This document shows, one piece after another, positions 31,311 through 41,757 of a stretch of DNA of 64,000 nt. This DNA comes from Cryptosporidium bovis (Eukaryota > Apicomplexa > Conoidasida > Eucoccidiorida > Cryptosporidiidae): NCBI GenBank assembly GCA_009768925.2, contig VHIT02000025.1:149939-213938 (forward strand). Direction: 5' to 3'. Position numbers and translations under genes: made by a program. The stretch's first letter is position 1. Every line of letters begins with the position of its first letter. The notes below the pieces were generated by a model. The model saw only the letters and a list, made by a program, of their open reading frames with translations, was not told where the DNA came from and made no database searches.

Positions 31311-34300
31311 TTATAACAATAGCTATGCCGACTTTAAACCTTTCCCTTGCGGAGTCATCCATAAATATCAAATCTAGAGAAGTTAATCTAGTCATATATT
31401 TTCTTTCTTTGGATGATATGTTTTCGTTTGAGCCATCTTCGTTGTACTCATCACTTTCTGATTCGCTGTTGGAGTCAGTGAGTGGGTCCTCGTCACTGCT
31501 CGTTACTTTTAAGGTTTGTTTTACCTCACTCTTTTCTTTTATTCCCTTGTTTCTTTCAGATTCTTTTTTTGATCTTTTACTCTTTTTTTTAGGAGGTAAT
31601 TGATAAACTAACTTAACTTCAGGCTCTTCAAGAGGTCCAAACTGGGCGATCCTGAGTCTGTGTATCCTAAAAACTCTTATTTTTGTGAACAAGTTAATTC
31701 TTGCACTTTCTAGTTTTGACTCGTACCATGTTGCGTGTTCCGATCTAAAGTTTTTTAGTGATATTATTCCTTGGTTTGCTTTTAATGAATTTTCATTGTT
31801 GTTGCTTGACTCTTTACTTTTTCTTGTGCCATTGTCATCATCCCTACTATTTTTTCCAGTTTTGCCTCCATCTCTGTGTTTTCCACCCCTATCTCTTCCA
31901 TGTTTTTCGCTTGACTTGGAATTAATTTCATTATTTTGTGAAACATGTGCACCATTTTCTTGGAACTTGGATATTATTTCGTTTTGAGAACCAGATATTC
32001 TACTAACATCTATATCCATTCGTGGTATTTGGTCAATGAAACCTAAAAAGTTGAGGAGGCCAACTCTAGCACCAGAATCTGAAATATCTGTGTTTTTGGA
32101 GTTAGTTATTCCAATATCTAGAATATCGATTTCAGGAGGCACCTCCATTTCCTTTCTAAAGTAAAGATCATCCCTAGTTTCAAGCATATTTGAATCTGGA
32201 CAAAACCAATATCTCCAGTCAACCTCTAGTTCATATATACTATTTATTGTAATAACGTACAACCTAACCTCAGCTTTTTTTATATCATGGAGCACAGCTG
32301 CTCTTGGATATGGTTTACTTGGAAATCTTGAATTCTTATTTGGTGGAAAGACATAGTCCATTACATAGTCAAGTATATCATCTATTATGAAAAAGTCATT
32401 TTTTTTCTTGTTTTCAACTTGTTTTAATGAATAAAGTTTATCTATTTTTGGTTTATTTAATTCATTTTTCCCAAGTTTCTCAGAGAGAGCAAATTGGACA
32501 GCCCTTATATTTTCCAACCTTAGTATCAAACCTAAACAAACTCTACTTACAAAGTCGTAGTTAATGCTTACAGGTGAAATCCCTCCTCCGGCTCTTTCTT
32601 CACCAATAACCCTACCCTCCGTTCTTGTCTTGAGTAAGTTCAACATGTGATCTCTGTCCTCTATTTTGTCAAATATTATGATATCGTAAAAAGTGTTCTT
32701 CCATATAGGTCCCTGTATTCTTTTGTTGTAAATTAAATCACTACCCTCTTTATTTAGTTTCAATAAAGAACTGAAATCCCAACCTAACATCATTATTTGG
32801 TCCCCCAAAAAGCTCTTTACTATTCTCCTTAAATCCGCATATTCCCTTTTTGCTATCACTACAGGGTCTCTTTTGTACTTATATTGCTCATTAGAAATCA
32901 CATTTCTAACTGTATCGGGTCTTTCGAATATATAGTAAGCACGCGTTGTTATGACAGCGACACATCTTTTTGGAGTCCTATACTCGTCGGCCAATTCATC
33001 TACCGGAGACTTTCCCTTTCCTCCAGTAATCCCATCAACCAATTCGTTTATCCCCAACATTTCTCCTAGCCCACCGCCTTTGCTCTTCTTTTTTGCCTCT
33101 CCTTCTCTATCTCTAGGTTTTATTCTTCCCATAATGTCGTCCTTAGACTGAATAAAAATATAACATGGATAAGTCCCAATGACTCTTTCATTTCTCTTAT
33201 AGTAAAATGAGAGAAATAATTCGATACCCCTCCCAAAGTGTTGCGTGTTAACGTCCTCAAGAAGCTCAAAAAGAAAAGAACGTCTCAAAGGGAAGTGACG
33301 AAATACGGATTGATAGGTAAATCCTTCCAATATACGATATCTTAAACTAGAAGACTTTTCCATCATTGAAGAAAGAGATTTGCAACAGCACTGTCTCATT
33401 GTCTCTCTTAGATTAATTAAGGTTTCTGGAGTCGATATCTCACCAATTCTTCCAGGGCTATATCGTCTTTTAAACATTAGTGGAACGTGAGCTGTATATG
33501 TACCATGAGAACTTCCTATTGAAAGCTGTATATCAAACAAAACCATCTGTTGCAAACAATCCACAAGTAGTGGTGAAAAGAAGAATCTAAGTACTTTCTC
33601 CATACCATATTCCTGTATTGATTCCAGTCTCGAAAATTGTATGCTACCAATGTGATCTACCATCGCCAAAATTGCTCTTGAAAATGTTGTACAAAGAAGC
33701 TGTTCCTCTGGGAGTAAGTGTCTTCTAGTTGATTGGTGGAGAATATATGCCACTTCATTGAGTATATTATTCACAAACCAGAAGCCTATATACAACGGAA
33801 TAAGTCTATCCATTGACAATGCGTCTTGTTTTGGATCGGTTTCAAATATATTACCAAGTATTAATAAAAATTTTGAAGCAACATGTGATTCTAATAGACC
33901 ACAACTAAGCACTAACTTTGCTGTTGTTTCCAGGATATAAGGTTGCGACATAGTTTTTCTTGCATACTTCCTTAAAGATGTACTTGTATTCGATTTTAAA
34001 CATGCATATACTATTCTTAAATAAGCAGATACAGGTAAATGATTGTTTATAGATCCAGAGATAATATTATTCCATACTTTTCCCGTTCCTAAGAGCTTGT
34101 TTTGTGCTGAAATACATTTTTCAGTGCTTAAAGTTGACGTTCTTAGTCCTAAATTTCCCTCAGAACTTCCTTCTATTATATTCGTTTCAGACAATCCTTC
34201 AGTAGAAGCCAGCTCCTCCCCAGATCCAGTAGTAAGTGGGCCATATTTGTGATATATTCCGTGAAGAATGTTTCTTGTTTTTGGGTGTATTATCTCAATT

Positions 34301-37300
34301 TCTTCATTTGGGTTTTCTTGGTAGTCTGCTTCTGCAATCTCCGCTATTTCTGTATCAGAATCTGACAAAATCATCAACTTTTCCAGATCTGAGGGAGAGG
34401 ATATTGAGTCTGAAAAATTAGATTCCAAGTCTTCAGATTCAGATTCAATGTTATTCTCTGTATCGGTACCTTCTTTAATATAGGTATCTTCTCTTTGATC
34501 TCTAATTCTTGATTTTGATGCCTTTGACAATTTGATCAATGCTTTCTCCTTAATTAAAAGTGAACCTTTAAGAACTCCTGCCCAATAGTTGGCTGCTGAG
34601 AAAGTTGAATTAGTCCTATTTGCTGATACTTCATCCCTGTTGCCTCCCTCGTAAGCAGAATTTGAGGATTCCTTGTTTCTAAGTTTCTCATCTATCAGGC
34701 TAGATAAAAATGCTAAAGTCTTTGTAATCCCATCTTGCTCTATAAAAAGTTCCTCTTGTTCAAGTTTATCGATGAGTTCCTTTTCTTCCAAAAACAAAAG
34801 TTGTTCCACAAAAGGTTCGAGCGAAAGATCCCATATGGCTGACTCTCTTGACACAATGAAAGAAAAACAACTCTCTAATGAGGTTAGACCCTCAGCTACT
34901 GAACTTGTTTGTCTTTGATACATCAAAGTTTTGTCCAATTGAACACCTTCTAAATCATAAAGTTCCCTATCTGTGACCCCAATCAATATATCAGCCAAAC
35001 GACTCAATATCCTTGTTGCCACCTTTTTAGAACAGGAGAGTCTATTTTGACCCCTTAGAGTCCCAAGCAACCAGACTACAGATCTTCCACACCAAGATAT
35101 CTCTAAAGCTGTATCTGGATCAAAGGCAGCGAAGTATTTTTCCTCTTTTTTTAGCGAATATTCAAAGAGTGTCTGAATTTCCTTTCGCCTTAAATGTTCC
35201 CTGAATCCATCATGCCTAGAGAGAGCTCTTATTAGTCTAGATGATGACAAAATAGTGTATATGTCGTCTAATTGAAATTCAGTTACATTGCTTAAATGGC
35301 TAACTACTAATCTAAATGGAGAATTCATTATAAACTGATTCCAGGAATACTTTAGTCCCAAAAATACAATTAAACCTATATCTTCTGAAAATGTATCTTT
35401 GAATATGTGCCAATTCGTACTACCTTTATTGTTAACCATTCTTCTTATGTAATTAAGAAGATGCATCCAAAAGTGTCCAAGTATATCAAATGTTGAGTCA
35501 TTCTCATCTCCATCCACAACTATATTCACCACATCATTGATATTATTTTCGCCACTTCTAGAATTTGAAAGGTCAAAATCAGATCCGGTTCTTTTTTTCA
35601 CCCTAGAACGAGTCGAAACGTTAATTACATCTTTATCAGGAGTCTGCTCATCTTCCTCACTATCACTGCTATCTTTGTCTTGCTTACCTTCATTATCATT
35701 CAGACCACTACCTCTCTTAAAGGCCTCTAATTTTAATATCTTTAAAAATTCGTGAATTGATATTAAATCCATTTCTGAGATGTCTATCATAGAAAGTATC
35801 TGTATAGCAGAAGCAGGAATCGTCTCTGAAGGCACTTCTAATAGTCTCATAAACAGAATACAATATCCTCTTGTATATATTTCATTAAGTATTTTAGCAC
35901 ATACACTACTATTTTTGTTTCTAAACACAAAAACCAAAAGATCTAAAATTGATTGAATGCTTTTATGTACATGGGAAGAGTTGGCATTTTTCATCATTTC
36001 TAAAGAACTTAGAGTCGAATATGAACTCACGTCTTTTAATCTGTTGTTATTTGATACATGATAATTTTCTAAATTGGAGCAGTATTTTGAAATGAGCTCT
36101 TTAAAATATTGATTCCCACTTAAAAACTCTAATTTTGGAATTAGGTAATCAAGTTGCTGAATAATGTAATTAAGCACAGGAAAAGCCTCACCGTCTGCTG
36201 AGTAGCTTAGTTGAGAACCTATAGGGGCCTCTCCAGTAAATATAGTTAGTGATTTTCCCACGGTTGTAAAGGTTTGTGTTAAAGGAGCGTTTTGCATTGA
36301 TTCCAAGTACTCCCTCCTGTTGAGTATGTTTAATATTGCATTTGTAGATGCGGATACCACATCTGGATCTCCAAATGGTGTCTCTTTAAGTGGTATTAAA
36401 AGCCAGTCAATTAAGTGAAAATTAACAACCATTTGTGCGAGTGCAGGTTCACTCGCCTCCAATAGACTAGATATAGTATAAATAATCTCAGAACATAACT
36501 TGGATGAACTCTCATCAAACATAAATGTCTTTCCTGCAGACAAAAACTCCGATAACAAGGGCATTAAGAAATTTGAATGCAATCCGAGTTCTGTACATGA
36601 AGCCGCTACTTTTTTAGATGCAAGACAGCAATTCCTCACTATTTGAAGATAGTATGTTATAAGTGACTGTTGAAATTCATTAAACTTAACAAAATCAGGA
36701 AGTATACCTAGACTTAACGTCTCTTTTTGTTTGTTTGTCTTTAATTCTCCCTTTATATTTTTGTTCCTCCTTTTTGCTAACAATTTGGCTAATTTGTATA
36801 TTGAAAATACGTCTCCACTTCCTAAATTATCTGATCCAGGTATTTCTCTCATGATGTAGTCTGATGTATTATCATTTATAATATGTTCTATAGAAGACCA
36901 TTCATACATGGTAATGTTTTTTGTTTCTCTTCTACCAAGCACAGCCAATGACTCTCCTTGGTTTCCCATATCCCCAATTGAGCTATTCAGCTTACCCGAA
37001 CTGGGAGTTGAATACAGATAAAGCGTAATTAAGGTTCCAGCAAGATCAACTGGAACTCCGTATCCTGAGAGTATAATTGCATTGTCTTTGTAAAGTGACG
37101 CGAGAGCCAAAACCGACATCAATGGTCTGTGAAATTCTGTTCTAACATGTGATAAGGTGTATTCCAATATAAGCTTAATTTCATCCCTTAATGCAGCTGC
37201 CATAAGTCTAGATTGTGGAAGAATTGATATACAAGCCAGCACGGTTTGCACTATTGGGTCGGAAAAAAGTCTTCCTTTGAGACAAGGAAGCACAAATGTA

Positions 37301-38691
37301 CCGATAATGTAGCTAATCTCATTTTGAGCATCTTTTCTTTCCATCAAATTTCCAAGTAAACGAGCTATTGAGATAGCAAGACCACCAACTGGAATATGCA
37401 TCAGTCTTGCAAGTGCAGTCAGCAACCATATTCTACAGAAATCTGTTCCAGAAACCGGATCCTTCTCTTGCCTTTCCAAGGCTATTGCTGACAACTCAAT
37501 AAATTTTTCTGTCTCTCTTTCTCTTTCACTAGGTAATTTACATTCTTTGCTAAACACTTGTATAAATCTCCTTGATTCGAACACATCAACGTCTCCAAGA
37601 TCTCCACCTCCGTCTATTGTCCACGGTTTCATTGTTTCGTTGTATATTTTTTCACATCCCTGCAGAAACCTTGAGCATAGCAATATTGAATTCTCCTCTT
37701 CCATCATACACTCTAGTATCTCAATAAGGTAATCAAGTCTCTCATGGTTTACATTATCACCTCTGTATGCTTTATTATTATCCAAATTAAATTCTTGTTC
37801 TGTATTTACCTTAAGCATCTTAGTTACGTCATACCTTCTTCCCAATCTAAGTTCAAACACATCGTCATATCCCTGCAAAAGCCCGAAGTTAAAGTTAGAA
37901 TTTCTCCTTTTTTGAGATAATTTGAGTTTTTTCCCATCCAAGTATTTTAAATTTGGGAGAGCTGTAACTATCATAGATTTGTATTCCGGAAATATTTCGC
38001 AAAATGGATTCCCTTTCAGGTTCAATCCCACCAAAGTATTCTTAAATGTACATAATAGTCCCACTAATGTACTCGGAAGAATGTTCAAATTATTAAATGA
38101 TAAATCCAATATTCGCAGTTTTTTGCACTTCCTTATCCCGTTCCACATTTCCAACTCCTCTGCACCACCTTCACTTGGAGAAGATATGTTATTTATAGAT
38201 AAATCCAAATTTATGAGATTTTCAAGCAAACTTAGATCAGGAATCTTTGTGAAGCTGTTCATACTTAAGTCCAGTTTTAGTAAAAAAGGAAGGTTTAACG
38301 GATTTTCTATACTCTGATCGGATAGTTTGTTCCCACTCAAATCTAATTCTATGAGTGTGTAAAAATTATACGAATCCTTTAAACTAAATACATTCTCCAG
38401 ATCAGTTAGTTCATTATCTCCAAGGTATATTCTTTCTATCTCAGATGTATCCAAATTTGGATTTAATATGCCTCCATCCTTTCCCCTTAAAGTTATTAAT
38501 TTGAACTCTTCGCCACTGAAATCAAGTATTTTGTGTTTCTTCTCTTTCCAACCGCTCCCTAATAACTTCCTAAGGTCGTATTTAGTTATAACCTTCACCC
38601 CAATTCCATTTTGTTCACCAGATATCTGCTTTTCTGTGTGATCTTTCCCGTTCCTTTCGCAATTATTTACTTTATTCTCCTTAGTTTCCAT
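31183..38691 (-). CDS. Giant leucine-rich-repeat and helical-repeat protein
   Basis: 2502 residues in one exon, ATG at 38691. Residues ~45-260 are leucine-rich repeats of the SDS22-like type (for example IYLGDNELTDLENVFSL, ELDLSGNKLSD, KLDLSMNSFTKIP, ILDLSFNNLNILP). Residues ~300-1750 are long alpha-helical, armadillo/HEAT-like sequence broken by acidic Ser/Asp/Glu stretches. Residues ~1850-2150 contain strand-rich segments (YPCYIFIQSKDD, CVAVITTRAYYIFERPD, WKNTFYDIIIFDK) that could be PH-like domains. The tail is Ser/Lys-rich. I do not recognise an orthologue. A scaffold for protein interactions is the likely role (inference). Confidence 0.85.
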   Translation of the reverse strand: METKENKVNNCERNGKDHTEKQISGEQNGIGVKVITKYDLRKLLGSGWKEKKHKILDFSGEEFKLITLRGKDGGILNPNLDTSEIERIYLGDNELTDLENVFSLKDSYNFYTLIELDLSGNKLSDQSIENPLNLPFLLKLDLSMNSFTKIPDLSLLENLINLDLSINNISSPSEGGAEELEMWNGIRKCKKLRILDLSFNNLNILPSTLVGLLCTFKNTLVGLNLKGNPFCEIFPEYKSMIVTALPNLKYLDGKKLKLSQKRRNSNFNFGLLQGYDDVFELRLGRRYDVTKMLKVNTEQEFNLDNNKAYRGDNVNHERLDYLIEILECMMEEENSILLCSRFLQGCEKIYNETMKPWTIDGGGDLGDVDVFESRRFIQVFSKECKLPSERERETEKFIELSAIALERQEKDPVSGTDFCRIWLLTALARLMHIPVGGLAISIARLLGNLMERKDAQNEISYIIGTFVLPCLKGRLFSDPIVQTVLACISILPQSRLMAAALRDEIKLILEYTLSHVRTEFHRPLMSVLALASLYKDNAIILSGYGVPVDLAGTLITLYLYSTPSSGKLNSSIGDMGNQGESLAVLGRRETKNITMYEWSSIEHIINDNTSDYIMREIPGSDNLGSGDVFSIYKLAKLLAKRRNKNIKGELKTNKQKETLSLGILPDFVKFNEFQQSLITYYLQIVRNCCLASKKVAASCTELGLHSNFLMPLLSEFLSAGKTFMFDESSSKLCSEIIYTISSLLEASEPALAQMVVNFHLIDWLLIPLKETPFGDPDVVSASTNAILNILNRREYLESMQNAPLTQTFTTVGKSLTIFTGEAPIGSQLSYSADGEAFPVLNYIIQQLDYLIPKLEFLSGNQYFKELISKYCSNLENYHVSNNNRLKDVSSYSTLSSLEMMKNANSSHVHKSIQSILDLLVFVFRNKNSSVCAKILNEIYTRGYCILFMRLLEVPSETIPASAIQILSMIDISEMDLISIHEFLKILKLEAFKRGSGLNDNEGKQDKDSSDSEEDEQTPDKDVINVSTRSRVKKRTGSDFDLSNSRSGENNINDVVNIVVDGDENDSTFDILGHFWMHLLNYIRRMVNNKGSTNWHIFKDTFSEDIGLIVFLGLKYSWNQFIMNSPFRLVVSHLSNVTEFQLDDIYTILSSSRLIRALSRHDGFREHLRRKEIQTLFEYSLKKEEKYFAAFDPDTALEISWCGRSVVWLLGTLRGQNRLSCSKKVATRILSRLADILIGVTDRELYDLEGVQLDKTLMYQRQTSSVAEGLTSLESCFSFIVSRESAIWDLSLEPFVEQLLFLEEKELIDKLEQEELFIEQDGITKTLAFLSSLIDEKLRNKESSNSAYEGGNRDEVSANRTNSTFSAANYWAGVLKGSLLIKEKALIKLSKASKSRIRDQREDTYIKEGTDTENNIESESEDLESNFSDSISSPSDLEKLMILSDSDTEIAEIAEADYQENPNEEIEIIHPKTRNILHGIYHKYGPLTTGSGEELASTEGLSETNIIEGSSEGNLGLRTSTLSTEKCISAQNKLLGTGKVWNNIISGSINNHLPVSAYLRIVYACLKSNTSTSLRKYARKTMSQPYILETTAKLVLSCGLLESHVASKFLLILGNIFETDPKQDALSMDRLIPLYIGFWFVNNILNEVAYILHQSTRRHLLPEEQLLCTTFSRAILAMVDHIGSIQFSRLESIQEYGMEKVLRFFFSPLLVDCLQQMVLFDIQLSIGSSHGTYTAHVPLMFKRRYSPGRIGEISTPETLINLRETMRQCCCKSLSSMMEKSSSLRYRILEGFTYQSVFRHFPLRRSFLFELLEDVNTQHFGRGIELFLSFYYKRNERVIGTYPCYIFIQSKDDIMGRIKPRDREGEAKKKSKGGGLGEMLGINELVDGITGGKGKSPVDELADEYRTPKRCVAVITTRAYYIFERPDTVRNVISNEQYKYKRDPVVIAKREYADLRRIVKSFLGDQIMMLGWDFSSLLKLNKEGSDLIYNKRIQGPIWKNTFYDIIIFDKIEDRDHMLNLLKTRTEGRVIGEERAGGGISPVSINYDFVSRVCLGLILRLENIRAVQFALSEKLGKNELNKPKIDKLYSLKQVENKKKNDFFIIDDILDYVMDYVFPPNKNSRFPSKPYPRAAVLHDIKKAEVRLYVITINSIYELEVDWRYWFCPDSNMLETRDDLYFRKEMEVPPEIDILDIGITNSKNTDISDSGARVGLLNFLGFIDQIPRMDIDVSRISGSQNEIISKFQENGAHVSQNNEINSKSSEKHGRDRGGKHRDGGKTGKNSRDDDNGTRKSKESSNNNENSLKANQGIISLKNFRSEHATWYESKLESARINLFTKIRVFRIHRLRIAQFGPLEEPEVKLVYQLPPKKKSKRSKKESERNKGIKEKSEVKQTLKVTSSDEDPLTDSNSESESDEYNEDGSNENISSKERKYMTRLTSLDLIFMDDSARERFKVGIAIVINELENSSDWKRRMVPVQNHPGSSGKEVEKTRKRGSQRNLLSF

Positions 38692-39751
38692 TTTAAAGTA
38701 CTTATTTGACTTGTATAATTTTCGAATGGCTACTATCTAGCTTTGCATGTTTATTCTCTCCACCCTCTATAATAGTACAGTTTCTAAGATATTACACACG
38801 ACACTCTATCAAAGTTATATCTGCTATTTATTATTCAACCTTCGAATCTTTTTATTAAGTTTTGCACCATCACCCCCCTTATCGTCGTTAAAACATTTGA
38901 TTCCAAATTATATTTGGTACTCACACATCTATAATAAGCTGTTTGTGTCCTATTATCCCCTTCTTGTATGTCTCGCTCGTTGTCCTTTAAACCACTCTTT
39001 TCATTTAAATATCTACTTCAATGCTGCCATGCAAAACTCAGGCGTTGTGCTTTCTACAAAACTTTTTCTCGGCCGCGCCTACCGCCAAATCCATATACCA
39101 TACCGCCCATACATGGCGGCGTGAGTCCGCGCCTTCATGCAGCTATGCTATATGTTGAAAGTACACTAAAAAGTGCAAAAAGGCAAAAAAGACAGTTTCA
39201 AAGAAAAGATTGCACATAATTGGAAATAAAGGGGGTTTAATACACAAAAAAAGTATATTAAAAAGGAATTATCAGGGTTTGGTACACTTGAGTTTTAAGT
39301 TCATAGGAAAATAGCAAGAATATAAAGTGAGCAGTGTAAAAGGTTTTTATCAGGGAGTAAAGCAAAGCGAAAAGGGCTCGAGGTTTTAAACCTTGAAATA
39401 ATGGCAAGGTTGGTGATTTAAGCTCGAAATTGAATTAATTTACAGAGTAAAGTAAGCCGATATAGTGAGAAAAGAGTCTCCCTTTCCCCTATCATTAACT
39501 TTTTCACAGATACACAGTGCAAAGAAAGTGTATATCAGGCAATTTTTTCCTGCAAGAATAATAATAGAAGATAAAAGCAATATAAAGAATCAGAATAAGT
39601 TGTGTAGTGTGTGGCTTAACTGCAAATAAGGTAATTATATAATACATTATCAAGAGTACAGAAAAGAAACAGGAATAAGTGTTGACACGGTACAGTGTAT
39701 ATATGTATGGGAACAGCCACAAATACACAAAAAAAATAAAAAGGACTTAAA
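38692..39751. promoter_or_regulatory. Divergent promoter region with a GC-rich patch
   Basis: About 1.06 kb between the LRR gene and the CDPK gene. A patch at 39071-39134 is conspicuously GC-rich: CCGCGCCT at 39073-39080 and again at 39127-39134, with ACCGCCAAAT (39081-39090), ACCGCCC and ATGGCGGC between. The short ORFs overlapping it are not convincing. It probably serves one or both genes. Confidence 0.5.
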
Positions 39752-41305
39752 ATGGGTTGCAGAAACTCAAGAGCAAATGTGGAGTTTGTGTCAAGAAGAA
39801 AGTTTAAGGAAGAAAATAAAAAGGATAATAACGATGAGAAGAAAACAAGTACATTAGTGGATCTACACGCAACTCCAGGAATGTTTATAACACCTAAAAA
39901 AGGCCATTTGTCTGAGATGTATCAAAGAATAAGAAAACTTGGTTCAGGTGCGTATGGTGAGGTTCTTCTGTGCAAAGATAAGGTTTCAAATGTAGAAAGG
40001 GCGATAAAGATAATAAGAAAATGCACAGTAAATATGCCTGCAAATACAACATTATTAGAGGAGGTAGCAGTACTTAAGTTATTGGACCATCCAAATATAA
40101 TGAAATTGTATGACTTTTTTGAGGACAAGAGAAACTACTATCTTGTAATGGAGTGCTACAAAGGTGGAGAGTTATTTGACGAAATAATACATAGACTTAA
40201 ATTTAATGAAGTGGATGCAGCTGTAATAATAAAACAAGTCTTGAGTGGCGTAACGTATTTACACAAAAATAATATAGTTCACAGAGATTTAAAGCCAGAG
40301 AACTTATTGCTTGAATCTAAAGATAAGGATGCAATGATCAAAATAGTTGACTTTGGTTTGTCTGCCGTGTTTGAGCATCAGAAAAAGATGAAGGAAAGAC
40401 TTGGAACAGCTTATTATATAGCTCCAGAAGTATTGAGAAAGAAATACGATGAAAAATGTGATGTATGGTCAATAGGTGTTATACTTTTTATTCTATTATC
40501 AGGATATCCACCATTTGGAGGTCAAACTGACCAAGAAATACTAAGAAAAGTAGAAAAGGGTAAATACACATTTGACTCACCAGAATGGAGAAACGTATCA
40601 GAAGGAGCTAAAGACTTGATTAAACAAATGCTTCAATTTGATTCACAAAGAAGAATATCGGCCCAACAAGCTTTGGAACATCCATGGATAAAAGAAATGT
40701 GTAGCAAAAAAGAATCTGGTGTTGAGTTGCCAAGTTTGGCTAATGCCATTGAGAACATGAGAAAGTTCCAAAGTTCACAAAAACTTGCTCAGGCTGCTCT
40801 TTTATTTATAGCATCTAAACTAACCTCTCAAGAGGAAACAAAAGAATTAACTGAGATATTTAGGCATATCGATAAAAATGGGGATGGACAACTAGACCGT
40901 CAGGAACTCATAGATGGTTATTCCAGACTACTTGGTGAAGAAGTAGCCACTTTTGATATACCTCAAATTGAAAGCGAGGTTGATTCTATAATTGGAGCAG
41001 CCGACTTTGATAGAAACGGTTACATTGACTATTCAGAGTTTGTCACCGTTGCAATGGACAGAAAGTCACTTTTGAGTAAGGAAAAGCTTGAATCTGCTTT
41101 TCAAAAGTTTGATCAAGACAGCAATGGAAGAATAAGTATTGATGAATTAGCATCTCTATTTGGAATTCAACGGTTAGAAAGTTCAATTTGGAGTGAAATT
41201 ATATCTGAAGTCGACTCCAACTATGATGGAGAAGTTGACTTCGAAGAATTTTGCAACATGATACAGAAACTTTGTAACACTACGGATAAAAGGTTTAGTT
41301 TGTGA
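39752..41305 (+). CDS. CDPK: Calcium-dependent protein kinase, TgCDPK3/PfCDPK1 type
   Basis: 517 residues. It starts MGC, a dual N-myristoylation/palmitoylation motif predicting attachment to the plasma membrane or inner membrane complex. Kinase domain residues ~56-312: glycine loop [13 protein letters not shown] lysine, gatekeeper Met in [20 protein letters not shown], and [10 protein letters not shown] junction/autoinhibitory helix follows, then four EF hands with intact loops ([48 protein letters not shown]). Overall similarity is highest, from memory, to TgCDPK3. The bulky Met gatekeeper separates it from the Gly-gatekeeper CDPK1 of Toxoplasma and Cryptosporidium. Such kinases drive calcium-triggered motility, secretion and egress. 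The name is left generic because CDPK numbering differs between species. Confidence 0.95.
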   Translation: MGCRNSRANVEFVSRRKFKEENKKDNNDEKKTSTLVDLHATPGMFITPKKGHLSEMYQRIRKLGSGAYGEVLLCKDKVSNVERAIKIIRKCTVNMPANTTLLEEVAVLKLLDHPNIMKLYDFFEDKRNYYLVMECYKGGELFDEIIHRLKFNEVDAAVIIKQVLSGVTYLHKNNIVHRDLKPENLLLESKDKDAMIKIVDFGLSAVFEHQKKMKERLGTAYYIAPEVLRKKYDEKCDVWSIGVILFILLSGYPPFGGQTDQEILRKVEKGKYTFDSPEWRNVSEGAKDLIKQMLQFDSQRRISAQQALEHPWIKEMCSKKESGVELPSLANAIENMRKFQSSQKLAQAALLFIASKLTSQEETKELTEIFRHIDKNGDGQLDRQELIDGYSRLLGEEVATFDIPQIESEVDSIIGAADFDRNGYIDYSEFVTVAMDRKSLLSKEKLESAFQKFDQDSNGRISIDELASLFGIQRLESSIWSEIISEVDSNYDGEVDFEEFCNMIQKLCNTTDKRFSL

Positions 41306-41757
41306 CTATAAATATATTTATACGATTTATGCATTTAACAAAAGTATTTAATCCAGACTTATCCACATTGTATTATTGTTTTGTAGTTCATTTTAATAGT
41401 GCAATTGTTACTTGAAATTAGCACTATTTACTTTCACTTATTAGCAAGAATCCAGATGATTAGTTATTTGTTTCGATATCCAACACACATTTCCTTTAAC
41501 GCATAAATCATTAGTCATCATTTTTAAATTGTTTTTTATAGTATAGAACCACACCTACAATGTAAGTAAGTAAACGGTAGTCCCTTTCTTCTGTTAAAGA
41601 CAAATAGTATTCAACCAAACATTCAGAGAAGAAAAAATAAGAACAAAAGATAATGGATTCACATATCTTAATTTAATTTAAAATAACTTGTCAAAGATTA
41701 GAAATTAATAATAATATTAGCAACAGTAACTTAATGTGTACCCGTATCCATACATTG
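41306..41757. other. Convergent intergenic region
   Basis: About 450 AT-rich bases between two 3' ends. I see no ORF, RNA gene or repeat in it. Confidence 0.4.

Noticed and set aside
38747-39219. Overlapping ORFs of 125 and 83 codons in the LRR/CDPK spacer
   Set aside because: Two frames share the same bases, composition is not protein-like, and the stretch covers the GC-rich regulatory patch.
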